Shown here piece by piece: positions 1 through 6,577 of a stretch of DNA of 16,882 nucleotides. The notes under the pieces were generated by a model, which was not told the origin of the DNA, did not search any database, and saw only the letters and a program-made list of their open reading frames with translations. The translations under genes and the position numbers were made by a program. Every line of letters starts with the position of its first letter. Position 1 is the stretch's first letter. This stretch comes from an uncultured Bacteroidota bacterium (GTDB taxonomy: Bacteria; Bacteroidota; Bacteroidia; Chitinophagales; Chitinophagaceae). The stretch is from contig CAINEG010000195.1 in the NCBI GenBank assembly GCA_903847655.1, forward strand, positions 1 through 16,882, in the 5' to 3' direction.

Positions 1-726
1 GGATTGGAAAAGAAAAATAAAATTATTTCTAAAGAAGAAAAAGAAGTAATTGCTTACCACGAAGCAGGCCATGCTATTTGTGGTTGGTTCTTAGAACATG
101 CATATCCATTATTAAAAGTGACAATTGTGCCAAGAGGTACCGCTGCATTAGGCTACGCGCAGTATACACCAAAGGAGCAATACTTATATACCATTGAACA
201 ATTAACCGATCAAATGTGTATGACCTTGGGTGGTCGTGCTGCTGAACAAATTTTCTTTGGAAAAATATCTACGGGTGCTTCTAACGACTTACAACAAATT
301 ACCAAGATGGCTTATTCTATGGTCACTACTTATGGTATGAATGAAAAAATTGGCAATGTAAGTTTCTACGACCCAAGTCAAGAAAATACTTTCCAAAAAC
401 CTTTTAGTGAAGAGACTGGAAAAATTATTGACGAAGAAGTGCGCAAGATGATTGATGCGGCCTACCACCGCACTTTAGATTTGCTCACCTTAAGAAAAGC
501 GGAAGTAGAAAAATTAGCGAAAGAATTATTAGATAAAGAAGTGTTGCATAAAAGTGATGTGGAATTATTGATTGGAAGAAGGCCTTATGAAGAAGAGAAG
601 GTGGTTACCTTTGATGTGGAAGAAACTCCAGTAGTAGCTACTTCAGAAGCATCCATTGAAACTGCAACGGAAGAAAATGCTGCGACTGATCTTCCTGAAT
701 CTATTCCAACAAGCCCCATTGCGTAA
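1..726 (+). CDS. ftsH: ATP-dependent zinc metalloprotease FtsH, C-terminal part (5' end outside window)
   Basis: This is the C-terminal M41 peptidase domain of FtsH, the membrane-anchored AAA+ protease that degrades misassembled membrane proteins and short-lived regulators. The frame is open at base 1, so the transmembrane and AAA+ parts lie upstream; the TTG at base 4 is not a real start. Counting from that codon, the zinc site HEAGH is at residues 19-23 and the third zinc ligand is probably D95 in TGASNDL, as known for the family. LGGRAAEQ (75-82) is another family signature. The peptidase domain ends near residue 195. A tail of about 45 residues follows, rich in Glu, Ala, Thr and Ser and ending in TSPIA; it is probably disordered. 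The LUD gene starts 17 bases after the stop, which suggests co-transcription. Identity is very secure; the gene is partial only because of the window edge. Confidence 0.97.
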   Translation, partial: GLEKKNKIISKEEKEVIAYHEAGHAICGWFLEHAYPLLKVTIVPRGTAALGYAQYTPKEQYLYTIEQLTDQMCMTLGGRAAEQIFFGKISTGASNDLQQITKMAYSMVTTYGMNEKIGNVSFYDPSQENTFQKPFSEETGKIIDEEVRKMIDAAYHRTLDLLTLRKAEVEKLAKELLDKEVLHKSDVELLIGRRPYEEEKVVTFDVEETPVVATSEASIETATEENAATDLPESIPTSPIA

Positions 727-743
727 GTATTGAACTTAAACTT

Positions 744-1385
744 ATGGATTCAAAACTGGCAAGAGCCAATATATTAAACAAAATAACAGAGGCCCTAAAA
801 GCGCCTGTTGCTATGCCTTTCCCTGAACAAATTTCAGATAGGCCTGTTTTTTTACCTACGACCAATGAATTGGCCATTGATTTTGCAGAAAAATTTACCT
901 CCCTTTTAGGAAAGTTTGTTTATTGTGTAGATGAAGCTGAGCTGGTGAATAAATTAGCGCAATTGATTCATGCCCAGCAATGGAAAAAAATATATTCTAT
1001 TGAATCGGGTTGGTTGGAGGACATGAAAGAATATAGTTTTGATCCGGTGACTAGCGATGACTTAGCCGCTTGCGACGCTTCTATTACTTTGTGTGAACAT
1101 TTGATTGCAAGAACGGGCACTATTGTTTTAAGCAGTCAACAATTAAGTGGAAGAACCACCAGTGTTTACGCACCCATTCATATTTGTATTGCCTATACGC
1201 ATCAATTAGTTTTTGATATTTCAGATAGTTTGACGCAATTTAAAAAAGAAGCCGATACACTTCCCTCTATGATTAGTTTTGCAACAGGGCCAAGTCGTAC
1301 TGCTGATATTGAGAAAACCTTAGTGGTAGGCGTACATGGGCCTAAAGAAGTGTATTGTTTTTTAGTTGAAAAGCTTTTAGATTAG
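744..1385 (+). CDS. LUD domain protein (LutC/YkgG type)
   Basis: A 213-residue protein of the LUD (DUF162) family, which includes LutC of the LutABC lactate-oxidation complex. Visible signatures are GTIVLS (125-130), followed by a hydrophobic strand, and in the C-terminal part GPSRTADIE (182-190) and VGVHGP (195-200), the usual ending of LutC-like proteins. Length fits the family. No lutA or lutB partner is visible nearby; the gene sits between ftsH (17 bases upstream) and lpxH (41 bases downstream). The lactate role is therefore not supported here, and the protein is better called a LUD protein of unknown substrate. The ATG at 744 is the first start after the ftsH stop and gives a normal N terminus. 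The region just before lpxH contains TACTTTTA (1386-1393), one mismatch from a -7 element, so lpxH may have its own promoter. Confidence 0.88.
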   Translation: MDSKLARANILNKITEALKAPVAMPFPEQISDRPVFLPTTNELAIDFAEKFTSLLGKFVYCVDEAELVNKLAQLIHAQQWKKIYSIESGWLEDMKEYSFDPVTSDDLAACDASITLCEHLIARTGTIVLSSQQLSGRTTSVYAPIHICIAYTHQLVFDISDSLTQFKKEADTLPSMISFATGPSRTADIEKTLVVGVHGPKEVYCFLVEKLLD

Positions 1386-1426
1386 TACTTTTAGTAGATT
1401 ATTCATTCATTTTAACCAATGGCTTC

Positions 1427-2185
1427 ATGGAACTAGCAGCTGGAAAAAAAGTATATTTTTTATCTGATTTTCATTTAGGGGCACCGAATGTAATGGCAAG
1501 TAGGGAGCGGGAGGATCGACTGGTTCGATTTTTAAACAAGGCCAAGGAAGATGCAGCTGCTATTTTTATTGTAGGAGACCTTTTTGACTTCTGGTTTGAA
1601 TACAAAACAGTGGTCCCCAAAGGGTTTGTGCGCATTTTAGGTTGTTTGGCCCAAATTTCAGATGCGGGCATTGCGCTTCATATATTTACGGGAAACCATG
1701 ATTTATGGATGAATGATTATTTAAGCAAAGAATTAAATGCCAACGTATATTTTGAACCTACCATTTTTACCATCGGTGCCCAAGAATTTTTTATTGGGCA
1801 TGGGGATGGCTTAGGACCTGGCGATAATGGCTATAAATTTTTGAAAAAAATATTTACCAATCCTATTTGTCAATTCTTGTTTCGTTGGTTGCATCCAGAT
1901 GCGGGTATTCGATTGGCCAATTATTTTAGTGGAAAAAGTAGAGCAAAAACAGGCAGCGCAGATGAAGTATTTTTAGGGGAAGACAAAGAATGGTTGATTG
2001 TGTATGCCAAAGAAAAAGCCAAAGAAATAAAAGCGGACTATTTTATTTTTGGACATAGACATTTTGCAATTGATTTACCTATCAATGGTGGAGCTCGCTA
2101 CATTAATTTGGGGGATTGGTTAAGATTAAATACTTATGCCATTTACGATGGAGCTCAAGTGCAATTGATAGAATGGAAAGGCTAA
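1427..2185 (+). CDS. lpxH: UDP-2,3-diacylglucosamine diphosphatase (LpxH-type metallophosphoesterase)
   Basis: A calcineurin-like metallophosphoesterase of the LpxH family. LpxH cleaves UDP-2,3-diacylglucosamine to lipid X and UMP at the cytoplasmic face of the inner membrane, the fourth step of lipid A synthesis. All metal-binding motifs are visible in order: SDFHLG (13-18), GDLFDFW (50-56), GNHD (89-92), GHGDG (124-128) and GHRH (209-212). The stretch between GHGDG and GHRH contains the family's helical cap region (about 133-185). The length, 252 residues, is normal. An ATG at 1419 lies just upstream but its frame closes after five codons, so ATG 1427 is the start. The gene follows the LUD gene by 41 bases and precedes the MscS-type gene by 28. 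LpxG-like or other phosphoesterases are less likely because the GDLFDFWFE wording is typical of LpxH. Confidence 0.9.
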   Translation: MELAAGKKVYFLSDFHLGAPNVMASREREDRLVRFLNKAKEDAAAIFIVGDLFDFWFEYKTVVPKGFVRILGCLAQISDAGIALHIFTGNHDLWMNDYLSKELNANVYFEPTIFTIGAQEFFIGHGDGLGPGDNGYKFLKKIFTNPICQFLFRWLHPDAGIRLANYFSGKSRAKTGSADEVFLGEDKEWLIVYAKEKAKEIKADYFIFGHRHFAIDLPINGGARYINLGDWLRLNTYAIYDGAQVQLIEWKG

Positions 2186-2213
2186 TCCTTTTTCCAATTT
2201 AAAACTAATTTTT

Positions 2214-3275
2214 ATGAACCTAGAACAACAATTTTTTAACAATTCAGTTCAAACCTATATTGTCATTGCTGTTATTATATTAGTCACTTTTATTGTAAAA
2301 AGGTTTATTTCACGTTTTGTTGCTGGATTAATTTATACCTGGGTAGATAAAAAAAATCATTCTGAATTAAGAAAAACACATGTGCACCGCTTGATTGTTC
2401 CTATTGAACAATTTATGATTTATTTGGTGGCCATTATAGCCTTGTATGAACTTCATTTTCCTGAAAGCTGGAATATTCACTTGTTTAAATTAACCTTACA
2501 ACAAGTGATAGAGTCAGCAGTAAAGTTTTTCTTTATTGTATTGTTTATTCGGGTTTGTTTGCGTACACTTGAATTTGTTTCTATTGTTTTAGAAGAAAAA
2601 GCAAAATTAACTAAGGATCAAACGGATGATCAATTGATTTTATTTTTTAGAGATTTTTTTAAAGTCATATTGTATATTATTGGTTTTTTATTGATACTAC
2701 ATTATGTATTCAATGAAAACATCGGCAATTTAGTCACCAGCTTAAGTATCGTAGGAGCCGCTGTGGCATTGTCTATGAGAGAAAGCCTTGAAAACATTAT
2801 TGCTTCTTTTATTATATTTTTTGACAAACCTTTTACTGTAGGCGATTTAGTAAAAGTAAATAATTTTACAGGGAGTATTGAAAAAATTGGATTACGTAGT
2901 ACGCGCATTCGTACTCAGGATAAAACTTATATCTCTGTACCTAACAAACAAATGGTAGACACCATTGTAGATAATATTAGCTTAAGAACGGAAAGAAAAA
3001 TTGAAATGGATTTGCAATTAAGTGTAAACACTTCTGCAGATAAGCTGTCTAATTTTGCAAAATATTTACGAGAGGAAATTTCAAAAGAAACAAGTGTATT
3101 AAATCAATTTGTATTTATTTCAGAATCGGGAAAACAGTTCCATGTGATTCACGCGGAATGTTTTGTATCCATGGAAATAAGTATAGAACAATTTCAGATG
3201 TATAGAGAAAAGCTAAATTTAATAGCCATTAACTACGCCAGCACCCATCAAATTGTATTTGCAGAAAAAGCCTAG
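2214..3275 (+). CDS. MscS family mechanosensitive ion channel
   Basis: A small-conductance mechanosensitive channel of the MscS family, opening under membrane tension to release solutes in osmotic down-shock. Predicted membrane helices lie near residues 14-34, 59-80, 100-126 and 149-165. They are followed by the pore-lining TM3 and its continuation (about 172-204), with the small-residue-rich stretch SIVGAAVALSMRESLENII. The start of the soluble beta domain is marked by FFDKPFTVGDLVKV (202-215). The C-terminal cytosolic alpha/beta domain continues to residue 353. With four rather than three helices it is slightly larger than E. coli MscS (286 residues), common in this phylum. The start codon directly follows TAATTTTT (2206-2213), which resembles a -7 element without the final G. 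The stop codon lies inside the terminator hairpin shared with the convergent merR-like gene. Confidence 0.93.
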   Translation: MNLEQQFFNNSVQTYIVIAVIILVTFIVKRFISRFVAGLIYTWVDKKNHSELRKTHVHRLIVPIEQFMIYLVAIIALYELHFPESWNIHLFKLTLQQVIESAVKFFFIVLFIRVCLRTLEFVSIVLEEKAKLTKDQTDDQLILFFRDFFKVILYIIGFLLILHYVFNENIGNLVTSLSIVGAAVALSMRESLENIIASFIIFFDKPFTVGDLVKVNNFTGSIEKIGLRSTRIRTQDKTYISVPNKQMVDTIVDNISLRTERKIEMDLQLSVNTSADKLSNFAKYLREEISKETSVLNQFVFISESGKQFHVIHAECFVSMEISIEQFQMYREKLNLIAINYASTHQIVFAEKA

Positions 3276-3296
3276 CGCTTAGGACTAAGCTTTTTT
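3265..3296. terminator. Compact bidirectional terminator overlapping both stop codons
   Basis: Between the converging mscS-type and merR-like genes there are only 19 bases. The outer arms AAAAAGC (3265-3271) and GCTTTTT (3289-3295) are complementary. Within them GCTTA (3277-3281) and TAAGC (3286-3290) form a tight stem with loop GGAC, followed by six T on the plus strand. The minus strand reads the same outer arms and also ends in a run of five T. The mscS stop (3273-3275) and the merR stop (3297-3295) both overlap the structure. Termination is inferred from structure and position. Confidence 0.65.
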
Positions 3297-3876
3297 ATAA
3301 AGAGGCTTTTAAAGAAACCAAGAAAGTCTTTATGTCCTTTAAACTATTTAATAAAGAAAGGTCTTTGTCTGCTTTTTCTTTATTATTTTTTAAATAATTT
3401 TTGGCACCTTCTATCGAATATTTTTTCTCCCTTAGTAAATAATAAATTTGTTTTAAAAATTCAATGTCTTGCGCCCTAAACAATCTATCTCCTTTTCTTG
3501 TTTTTCTAGGTTGCAATTGTTTAAATTCTTTTTCCCAATACCTGATCAGAGATGTATTGACATTAAACCAAACAGCCACTTCTCCAATAGGGTAGTACAA
3601 TTTTTTTATTAGTTCTTCCGCTGCTGGCACTTGTAAACTATTTATTTCCGCATCCATGGAAGCAAAGGATTTTCTACCTCTTTTATGCAATTGATTATTT
3701 TTGCTCAAAGACATGGGCGCTCTTGATACAGTGGGCAGGCTGTCTTCGTTGAAGGTTGTTGGCGCCACTTCTACTGGGGCTTTGTATACAGTCAATTTTT
3801 CTTTGGGTGCTTTAATGGTCACGGAAGCTGCCGTTTCCAAACCAAATAAATCTAATTGATGCAAGTGTTTTGCCAT
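3295..3876 (-). CDS. MerR family transcriptional regulator with long N-terminal extension
   Basis: A 193-residue protein with a MerR-type winged helix at residues 94-162. The region starts YYPIGEVAVWFNVNTSLIRYW, continues with the wing RKGDRLFRAQDIEFLKQI, and ends in helix KKYSIEGAKNYL. MerR proteins bind DNA as dimers and remodel suboptimal promoters, or in shorter relatives simply repress. The DNA-binding domain is not at the N terminus as in classical MerR: about 93 residues precede it, low in complexity, with a basic KRGRKS patch (65-70) loosely like an AT-hook. The C-terminal part is short, about 30 residues, leaving no room for a ligand-binding domain, and there are no cysteines. It is transcribed divergently from the glycosyltransferase-like gene. 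A -7 element lies 4 bases before its ATG. The target is unknown; the divergent gene is a possible one. Confidence 0.88.
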   Translation of the reverse strand: MAKHLHQLDLFGLETAASVTIKAPKEKLTVYKAPVEVAPTTFNEDSLPTVSRAPMSLSKNNQLHKRGRKSFASMDAEINSLQVPAAEELIKKLYYPIGEVAVWFNVNTSLIRYWEKEFKQLQPRKTRKGDRLFRAQDIEFLKQIYYLLREKKYSIEGAKNYLKNNKEKADKDLSLLNSLKDIKTFLVSLKASL

Positions 3877-3880
3877 AGGA

Positions 3881-3888
3881 CAAAGTTA
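3881..3888 (-). promoter_or_regulatory. -7 promoter element for the merR-like gene, very close to the start codon
   Basis: Reading the minus strand, TAACTTTG is an exact match to the Bacteroidota -7 consensus TAnnTTTG, and only four bases (TCCT) separate it from the ATG ending at 3876. With the usual distance from -7 element to transcription start, the mRNA would begin at or next to the start codon. I see no convincing TTTG -33 element at the expected 19-21-base spacing. The nearest TTTG on this strand is about 28 bases upstream. Confidence 0.55.
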
Positions 3889-3950
3889 GGGGACATTTAA
3901 TATTAACTTGTTCTTGCAAATGATTGGTGGATAAATTGTTAAGTATGCAG

Positions 3951-3958
3951 TAGTTTTG
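3951..3958 (+). promoter_or_regulatory. -7 promoter element for the GT-B-like gene, very close to the start codon
   Basis: TAGTTTTG matches TAnnTTTG exactly and lies three bases (CCT) before the ATG at 3962. Its last three bases form a TTG that could be read as an in-frame start at 3956, but this is better explained as part of the promoter. A TTG at 3924-3926 is 24 bases upstream, longer than the usual 19-21-base spacing, so the -33 element is uncertain. The layout mirrors the divergent merR-like gene. Confidence 0.55.
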
Positions 3959-3961
3959 CCT

Positions 3962-5023
3962 ATGCGCTTATTCATTTTAACCGAAACTAATTTCAATCAT
4001 CCTTCTGAGCTTATTTATCAAAAGGTGTTGGATATCATTGAAGTAGGCACACATTCGGCACATTTACAGTTTTATATTGTGGGCAATCAAATACCACTGA
4101 CGCATCAGGATTTATATACCACTTATGGCAATGTCACCATTATTAAAAAGCAACTAGCCGAAAAATTGATTGGAGAAGTGACCAATGCCATCGTCATTCA
4201 CTTTGGTGCAGCATTGAAGGGAAGTAAACAGTTTCCTCATTATTTTATACCATTGACAGATCCTACATTCATTGCTCATTCCTCCTGGTGGGTAAAATGG
4301 AAGCAACGTAAACTATTTAAACAATACCTAAAAAATGCAGTGGCCAGTTTTTGCCTCAACGATTGGTCTATAGATAGTTTAAGAAAAGCTTATCCATCTT
4401 TTGCTAATAAATTTCAAGAAGCCTGGCTGCCTGTTTCCTTATTGCCCAAATTAGAATGGGTGGATTTGTCTGAAACAAGAGAGCTACTCACGCAAAGCAA
4501 TAATTATTTTTTAATTTTTCTTCCTATAGACAGGCTGGTGGATACCCTAAAAGAATTTTCTATTTTTAAGAAATGGCAACAAACCACGATGTCTTTGTTG
4601 GTGGTGGTAGATGGTGTAGCAGCTTTGGAAGAAGCCCATCAAATCATCAAGGGATATAAATACAAGGAGGATATTGTTTTTAAAATCATCACAGCATTGA
4701 AAATTGAATGGCTGGCTGCATCCTATGCTATTTTATTTGACGCTATTGAATATGATAAAACAAGTATCATTGAATGGGCTATTCATTATGAGATTCCTTT
4801 GCTCTTTAATCAAATACAGTCGCAGCCTGATTCTTGGCTACAAGCAGGGGAGGTTTTTTTATTTTCAGATAAAATGGCGCTTTCTAATCATTTTAAAATG
4901 TATTACAAAGACGAAATGTATCGACAAGCCAGAGCAAAAATGGGCAAGACCTGGTTATTGGAATTGACCGAACAAAGGAATTTGAATCATTTTGTCAAAA
5001 TTCCTATCGACCTGAAGAGTTAG
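3962..5023 (+). CDS. Putative divergent GT-B fold glycosyltransferase
   Basis: A 353-residue soluble protein that I do not recognise with certainty. Its layout resembles a GT-B (family 4-like) glycosyltransferase. The N-terminal half holds alternating strands and helices, ending in AWLPVSLLPKL (about 157-167). The C-terminal half starts with a strand and helix, NYFLIFLPIDRLVDTLKEF, at the position where family members have a 'GR.....K..' segment, then SLLVVVDG, then a KGYKYKEDIVF stretch. ASYAILFDAIEYDKTSIIEW (20 residues) and the following EIPLL mimic the usual 'A.....PS..EG....EA...G.PVI' region. The catalytic Glu-rich loop and the Gly-rich motifs are degraded, so it may be inactive or have another role. 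Start: ATG 3962 is chosen over an in-frame TTG at 3956 that belongs to the promoter. The next gene is gldC, 47 bases on, with its own -7 element. Confidence 0.45.
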   Translation: MRLFILTETNFNHPSELIYQKVLDIIEVGTHSAHLQFYIVGNQIPLTHQDLYTTYGNVTIIKKQLAEKLIGEVTNAIVIHFGAALKGSKQFPHYFIPLTDPTFIAHSSWWVKWKQRKLFKQYLKNAVASFCLNDWSIDSLRKAYPSFANKFQEAWLPVSLLPKLEWVDLSETRELLTQSNNYFLIFLPIDRLVDTLKEFSIFKKWQQTTMSLLVVVDGVAALEEAHQIIKGYKYKEDIVFKIITALKIEWLAASYAILFDAIEYDKTSIIEWAIHYEIPLLFNQIQSQPDSWLQAGEVFLFSDKMALSNHFKMYYKDEMYRQARAKMGKTWLLELTEQRNLNHFVKIPIDLKS

Positions 5024-5045
5024 CTATTTTTATTTAATTAAATTG

Positions 5046-5053
5046 TATTTTTG
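5046..5053 (+). promoter_or_regulatory. -7 promoter element upstream of gldC
   Basis: TATTTTTG is an exact match to TAnnTTTG and lies 17 bases before the gldC ATG at 5071, giving a short leader of perhaps ten bases. A TTTG -33 element is not evident at the right spacing; the region before it is A/T-rich. It would separate the gldC-yqeY-cvpA group from the upstream gene. Confidence 0.5.
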
Positions 5054-5070
5054 CTTTTCAAATTCTTACC

Positions 5071-5418
5071 ATGCATCAATCTACTATTCAGGTTCAAATA
5101 GGTCTTGACGATCAAAAGATCCCACAAAATATTAAGTGGTCTGCTTCGGACAGTACCGCCACGGAAGCGCAGGAAGCGCGTGCCATGATGCTTACCTTTT
5201 GGGACCCGACAGACAAAACAGCGCTCCGTATTGACTTATGGACCAAAGAAATGATGGTCGATGAAATGGCAGATTTCTTTTATCAAAATTTAATGGGTAT
5301 GAGTGATGCTTATTTAAGAGCCACCCAAGATGAAAATTTATCCAATGAGTTTAAAGAATTTGCCAAAACATTTTATAAAAAATTTAGAGAAAGTCAACTT
5401 TCACAAAATCCAAAATAA
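5071..5418 (+). CDS. gldC: Gliding motility protein GldC
   Basis: A 115-residue cytosolic protein of the GldC family. Diagnostic stretches are the N-terminal strand with LDDQKIPQNIKWSASD (about 12-27), the core ALRIDLWTKEMMVDEMADFF (51-70), and the following YQNLMGMSDAYLRATQDE. In Flavobacterium, GldC works with GldB, GldD and others in the gliding/type IX secretion setting, and loss of GldC gives a partial gliding defect. Its molecular activity is unknown. No other gld or spr gene is visible in the window, and gldC also occurs in non-gliding members of the phylum, so gliding should not be assumed. The GatB/YqeY gene starts 6 bases after the stop, implying one transcript. Length is normal for the family. 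Confidence 0.93.
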   Translation: MHQSTIQVQIGLDDQKIPQNIKWSASDSTATEAQEARAMMLTFWDPTDKTALRIDLWTKEMMVDEMADFFYQNLMGMSDAYLRATQDENLSNEFKEFAKTFYKKFRESQLSQNPK

Positions 5419-5424
5419 CCGATT

Positions 5425-5877
5425 ATGAGTTTAGAAACGGACGTAATGTCTTTGTTAAAAGACGCCATGAAAAATAAAGACGAGGCCTTGCTTCGTGGAT
5501 TAAGGGCCATTAAAGCAGAAATTATCAAAGCCAAAACTGAACCAGGTGCCAACGGAGAAATTTCTGCAGATACCGAAATGAAATTATTACAAAAATTAGT
5601 CAAGTCGCGTAAAGATTCTTTAACCATATTTGAACAACAAAATAGAGCAGACCTTGCGTTGAAAGAAAAAGAAGAGATTGCCGTGATTGAAAAATTCTTA
5701 CCAGCACAAATGAGCGAAGAAGCCGTGAAAGCAGCTGTCCAAGCCATTATCACACAAGTGGGTGCAGCTGGCCCACAGGATTTAGGTAAAGTAATGGGTA
5801 TGGCCACCAAACAATTGGCTGGGCAAGCAGATGGAAAAATTATATCCGCCATTGCTAAAGAATTATTAAGCCAATAA
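5425..5877 (+). CDS. GatB/YqeY domain-containing protein
   Basis: A 150-residue all-helical protein of the YqeY family, related to the C-terminal tail domain of GatB, the amidotransferase subunit that corrects misacylated Glu-tRNA(Gln). Visible features: the N-terminal helix LLKDAMKNKDEALLRGLRAIKAEI, the middle block LLQKLVKSRKDSLTIFEQQNR, then KEKEEIAVIEKFLPAQMSEE (20 residues), and a C-terminal region with DLGKVMGMATKQLAGQADG, all typical in order and spacing. Standalone YqeY proteins have been proposed to bind tRNA, but their function is not established. Spacing is 6 bases to gldC and 3 to the CvpA gene, so an operon is likely. Length is standard. Confidence 0.92.
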   Translation: MSLETDVMSLLKDAMKNKDEALLRGLRAIKAEIIKAKTEPGANGEISADTEMKLLQKLVKSRKDSLTIFEQQNRADLALKEKEEIAVIEKFLPAQMSEEAVKAAVQAIITQVGAAGPQDLGKVMGMATKQLAGQADGKIISAIAKELLSQ

Positions 5878-5880
5878 TAT

Positions 5881-6399
5881 ATGTGGTTAGATATTTTTGC
5901 TGGCACCCTATTCATCATTGCAATTTTACAAGGCTATAAGAATGGTTTTATAAGAGCATTGATTTCTTTTTTTTCATTATTTATAGGCTTGGTTTTAGCC
6001 TTTCAGTTCGCAGGCTGGGTGGCTGGTCAATTAAAGGAACATACCAAAATTGCTTCTCATTGGTTGCCCTTTATTTCTTTTTTGATCGTGCTTATTTTGG
6101 TCTTGGTAATTTTAAAATGGATGGCCAGCTTCTTGCAACAAACTGCTGAATGGTTGCTATTAGGTTGGTTAAATAAACTTTTGGGTATCCTACTATATGG
6201 TTTTATATATTTTACGATCTTAAGTGCGGTGGTTTATTTTTTACAAATTTTAGGGGTGATAGAAGCCTCGGAAATGAAGGCCACTTATACTTATCCATGT
6301 CTTCAAAAATGGTGGCCTTTTTGCATGGAGAAAATGGCCATCTGGCTTCCGTCTATAAAAACTACTTTAACTACTTTTTCCAATCCTTTTAAATTGTAA
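5881..6399 (+). CDS. CvpA family inner-membrane protein
   Basis: A 172-residue membrane protein of the CvpA (colicin V production) family. Four hydrophobic helices are visible, near residues 2-17, 25-47, 61-84 and 98-124. The family signature sits in the first loop and second helix: GYKNGFIRALISFFSLFIGL (18-37), followed by FAGW. The C-terminal 45 residues are soluble and Trp/Cys-containing. CvpA homologues are linked to envelope stress tolerance and, in E. coli, colicin V export, but the biochemical role is unclear. It is the third gene of the gldC group, with three bases between the yqeY stop and its ATG. It is followed by a 178-base gap that holds a short palindrome (TTAGAACTAA) just after the stop and the leader of the next gene. 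Confidence 0.88.
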   Translation: MWLDIFAGTLFIIAILQGYKNGFIRALISFFSLFIGLVLAFQFAGWVAGQLKEHTKIASHWLPFISFLIVLILVLVILKWMASFLQQTAEWLLLGWLNKLLGILLYGFIYFTILSAVVYFLQILGVIEASEMKATYTYPCLQKWWPFCMEKMAIWLPSIKTTLTTFSNPFKL

Positions 6400-6504
6400 T
6401 TTTTGATTAGAACTAATTGATTTAGAATACATTACTAAATTGTTAAGGTTTTAATGAAATAAGCAATCACCCCCTTCCTTAGCAGCTTTTTACCATGAAT
6501 TAAG

Positions 6505-6556
6505 TATCTTTATCCAAATGGGTAGGCTTGCCGTACCTGTATTTTTTGTAAACTAA
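6505..6556 (+). promoter_or_regulatory. Possible leader region of the hydrolase-CBS-Omp85 operon: -7-like box, short ORF and hairpin with T tract
   Basis: This lies in the 178-base gap before the alpha/beta hydrolase. TATCTTTA (6505-6512) is one mismatch from TAnnTTTG. A 12-codon ORF (6518-6556, MGRLAVPVFFVN) begins 5 bases later. It contains a hairpin, GGTAGG (6521-6526), loop CTTG, CC, bulged G, TACC (6534-6537), followed four bases later by six T (6542-6547). The arrangement resembles a leader peptide with an attenuator-type terminator, but every element is short and could be chance. The rest of the gap (6400-6504 and 6557-6577) shows nothing else I can name. Confidence 0.25.
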
Positions 6557-6577
6557 TGTTGCAAAGAACTAAAGAAT

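Noticed and set aside
1419..1436. ATG at 1419 as an alternative start of lpxH
   Set aside because: It is in a different frame and meets a stop after five codons.
3956..3961. TTG at 3956 as the start of the GT-B-like gene
   Set aside because: The TTG is the end of an exact TAnnTTTG box, and ATG 3962 lies two codons further in the same frame.
4704..4967. An 87-codon plus-strand frame inside the GT-B-like gene
   Set aside because: Out of frame with a longer gene that has a promoter; composition is random-looking and there is no start context.
5394..5918. A 174-codon open frame on the minus strand opposite the GatB/YqeY gene
   Set aside because: It covers a well-supported gene in another frame, has no family resemblance, and its Ser/Ala/Cys-rich composition is what the antisense of a Lys/Glu/Ala-rich gene gives.
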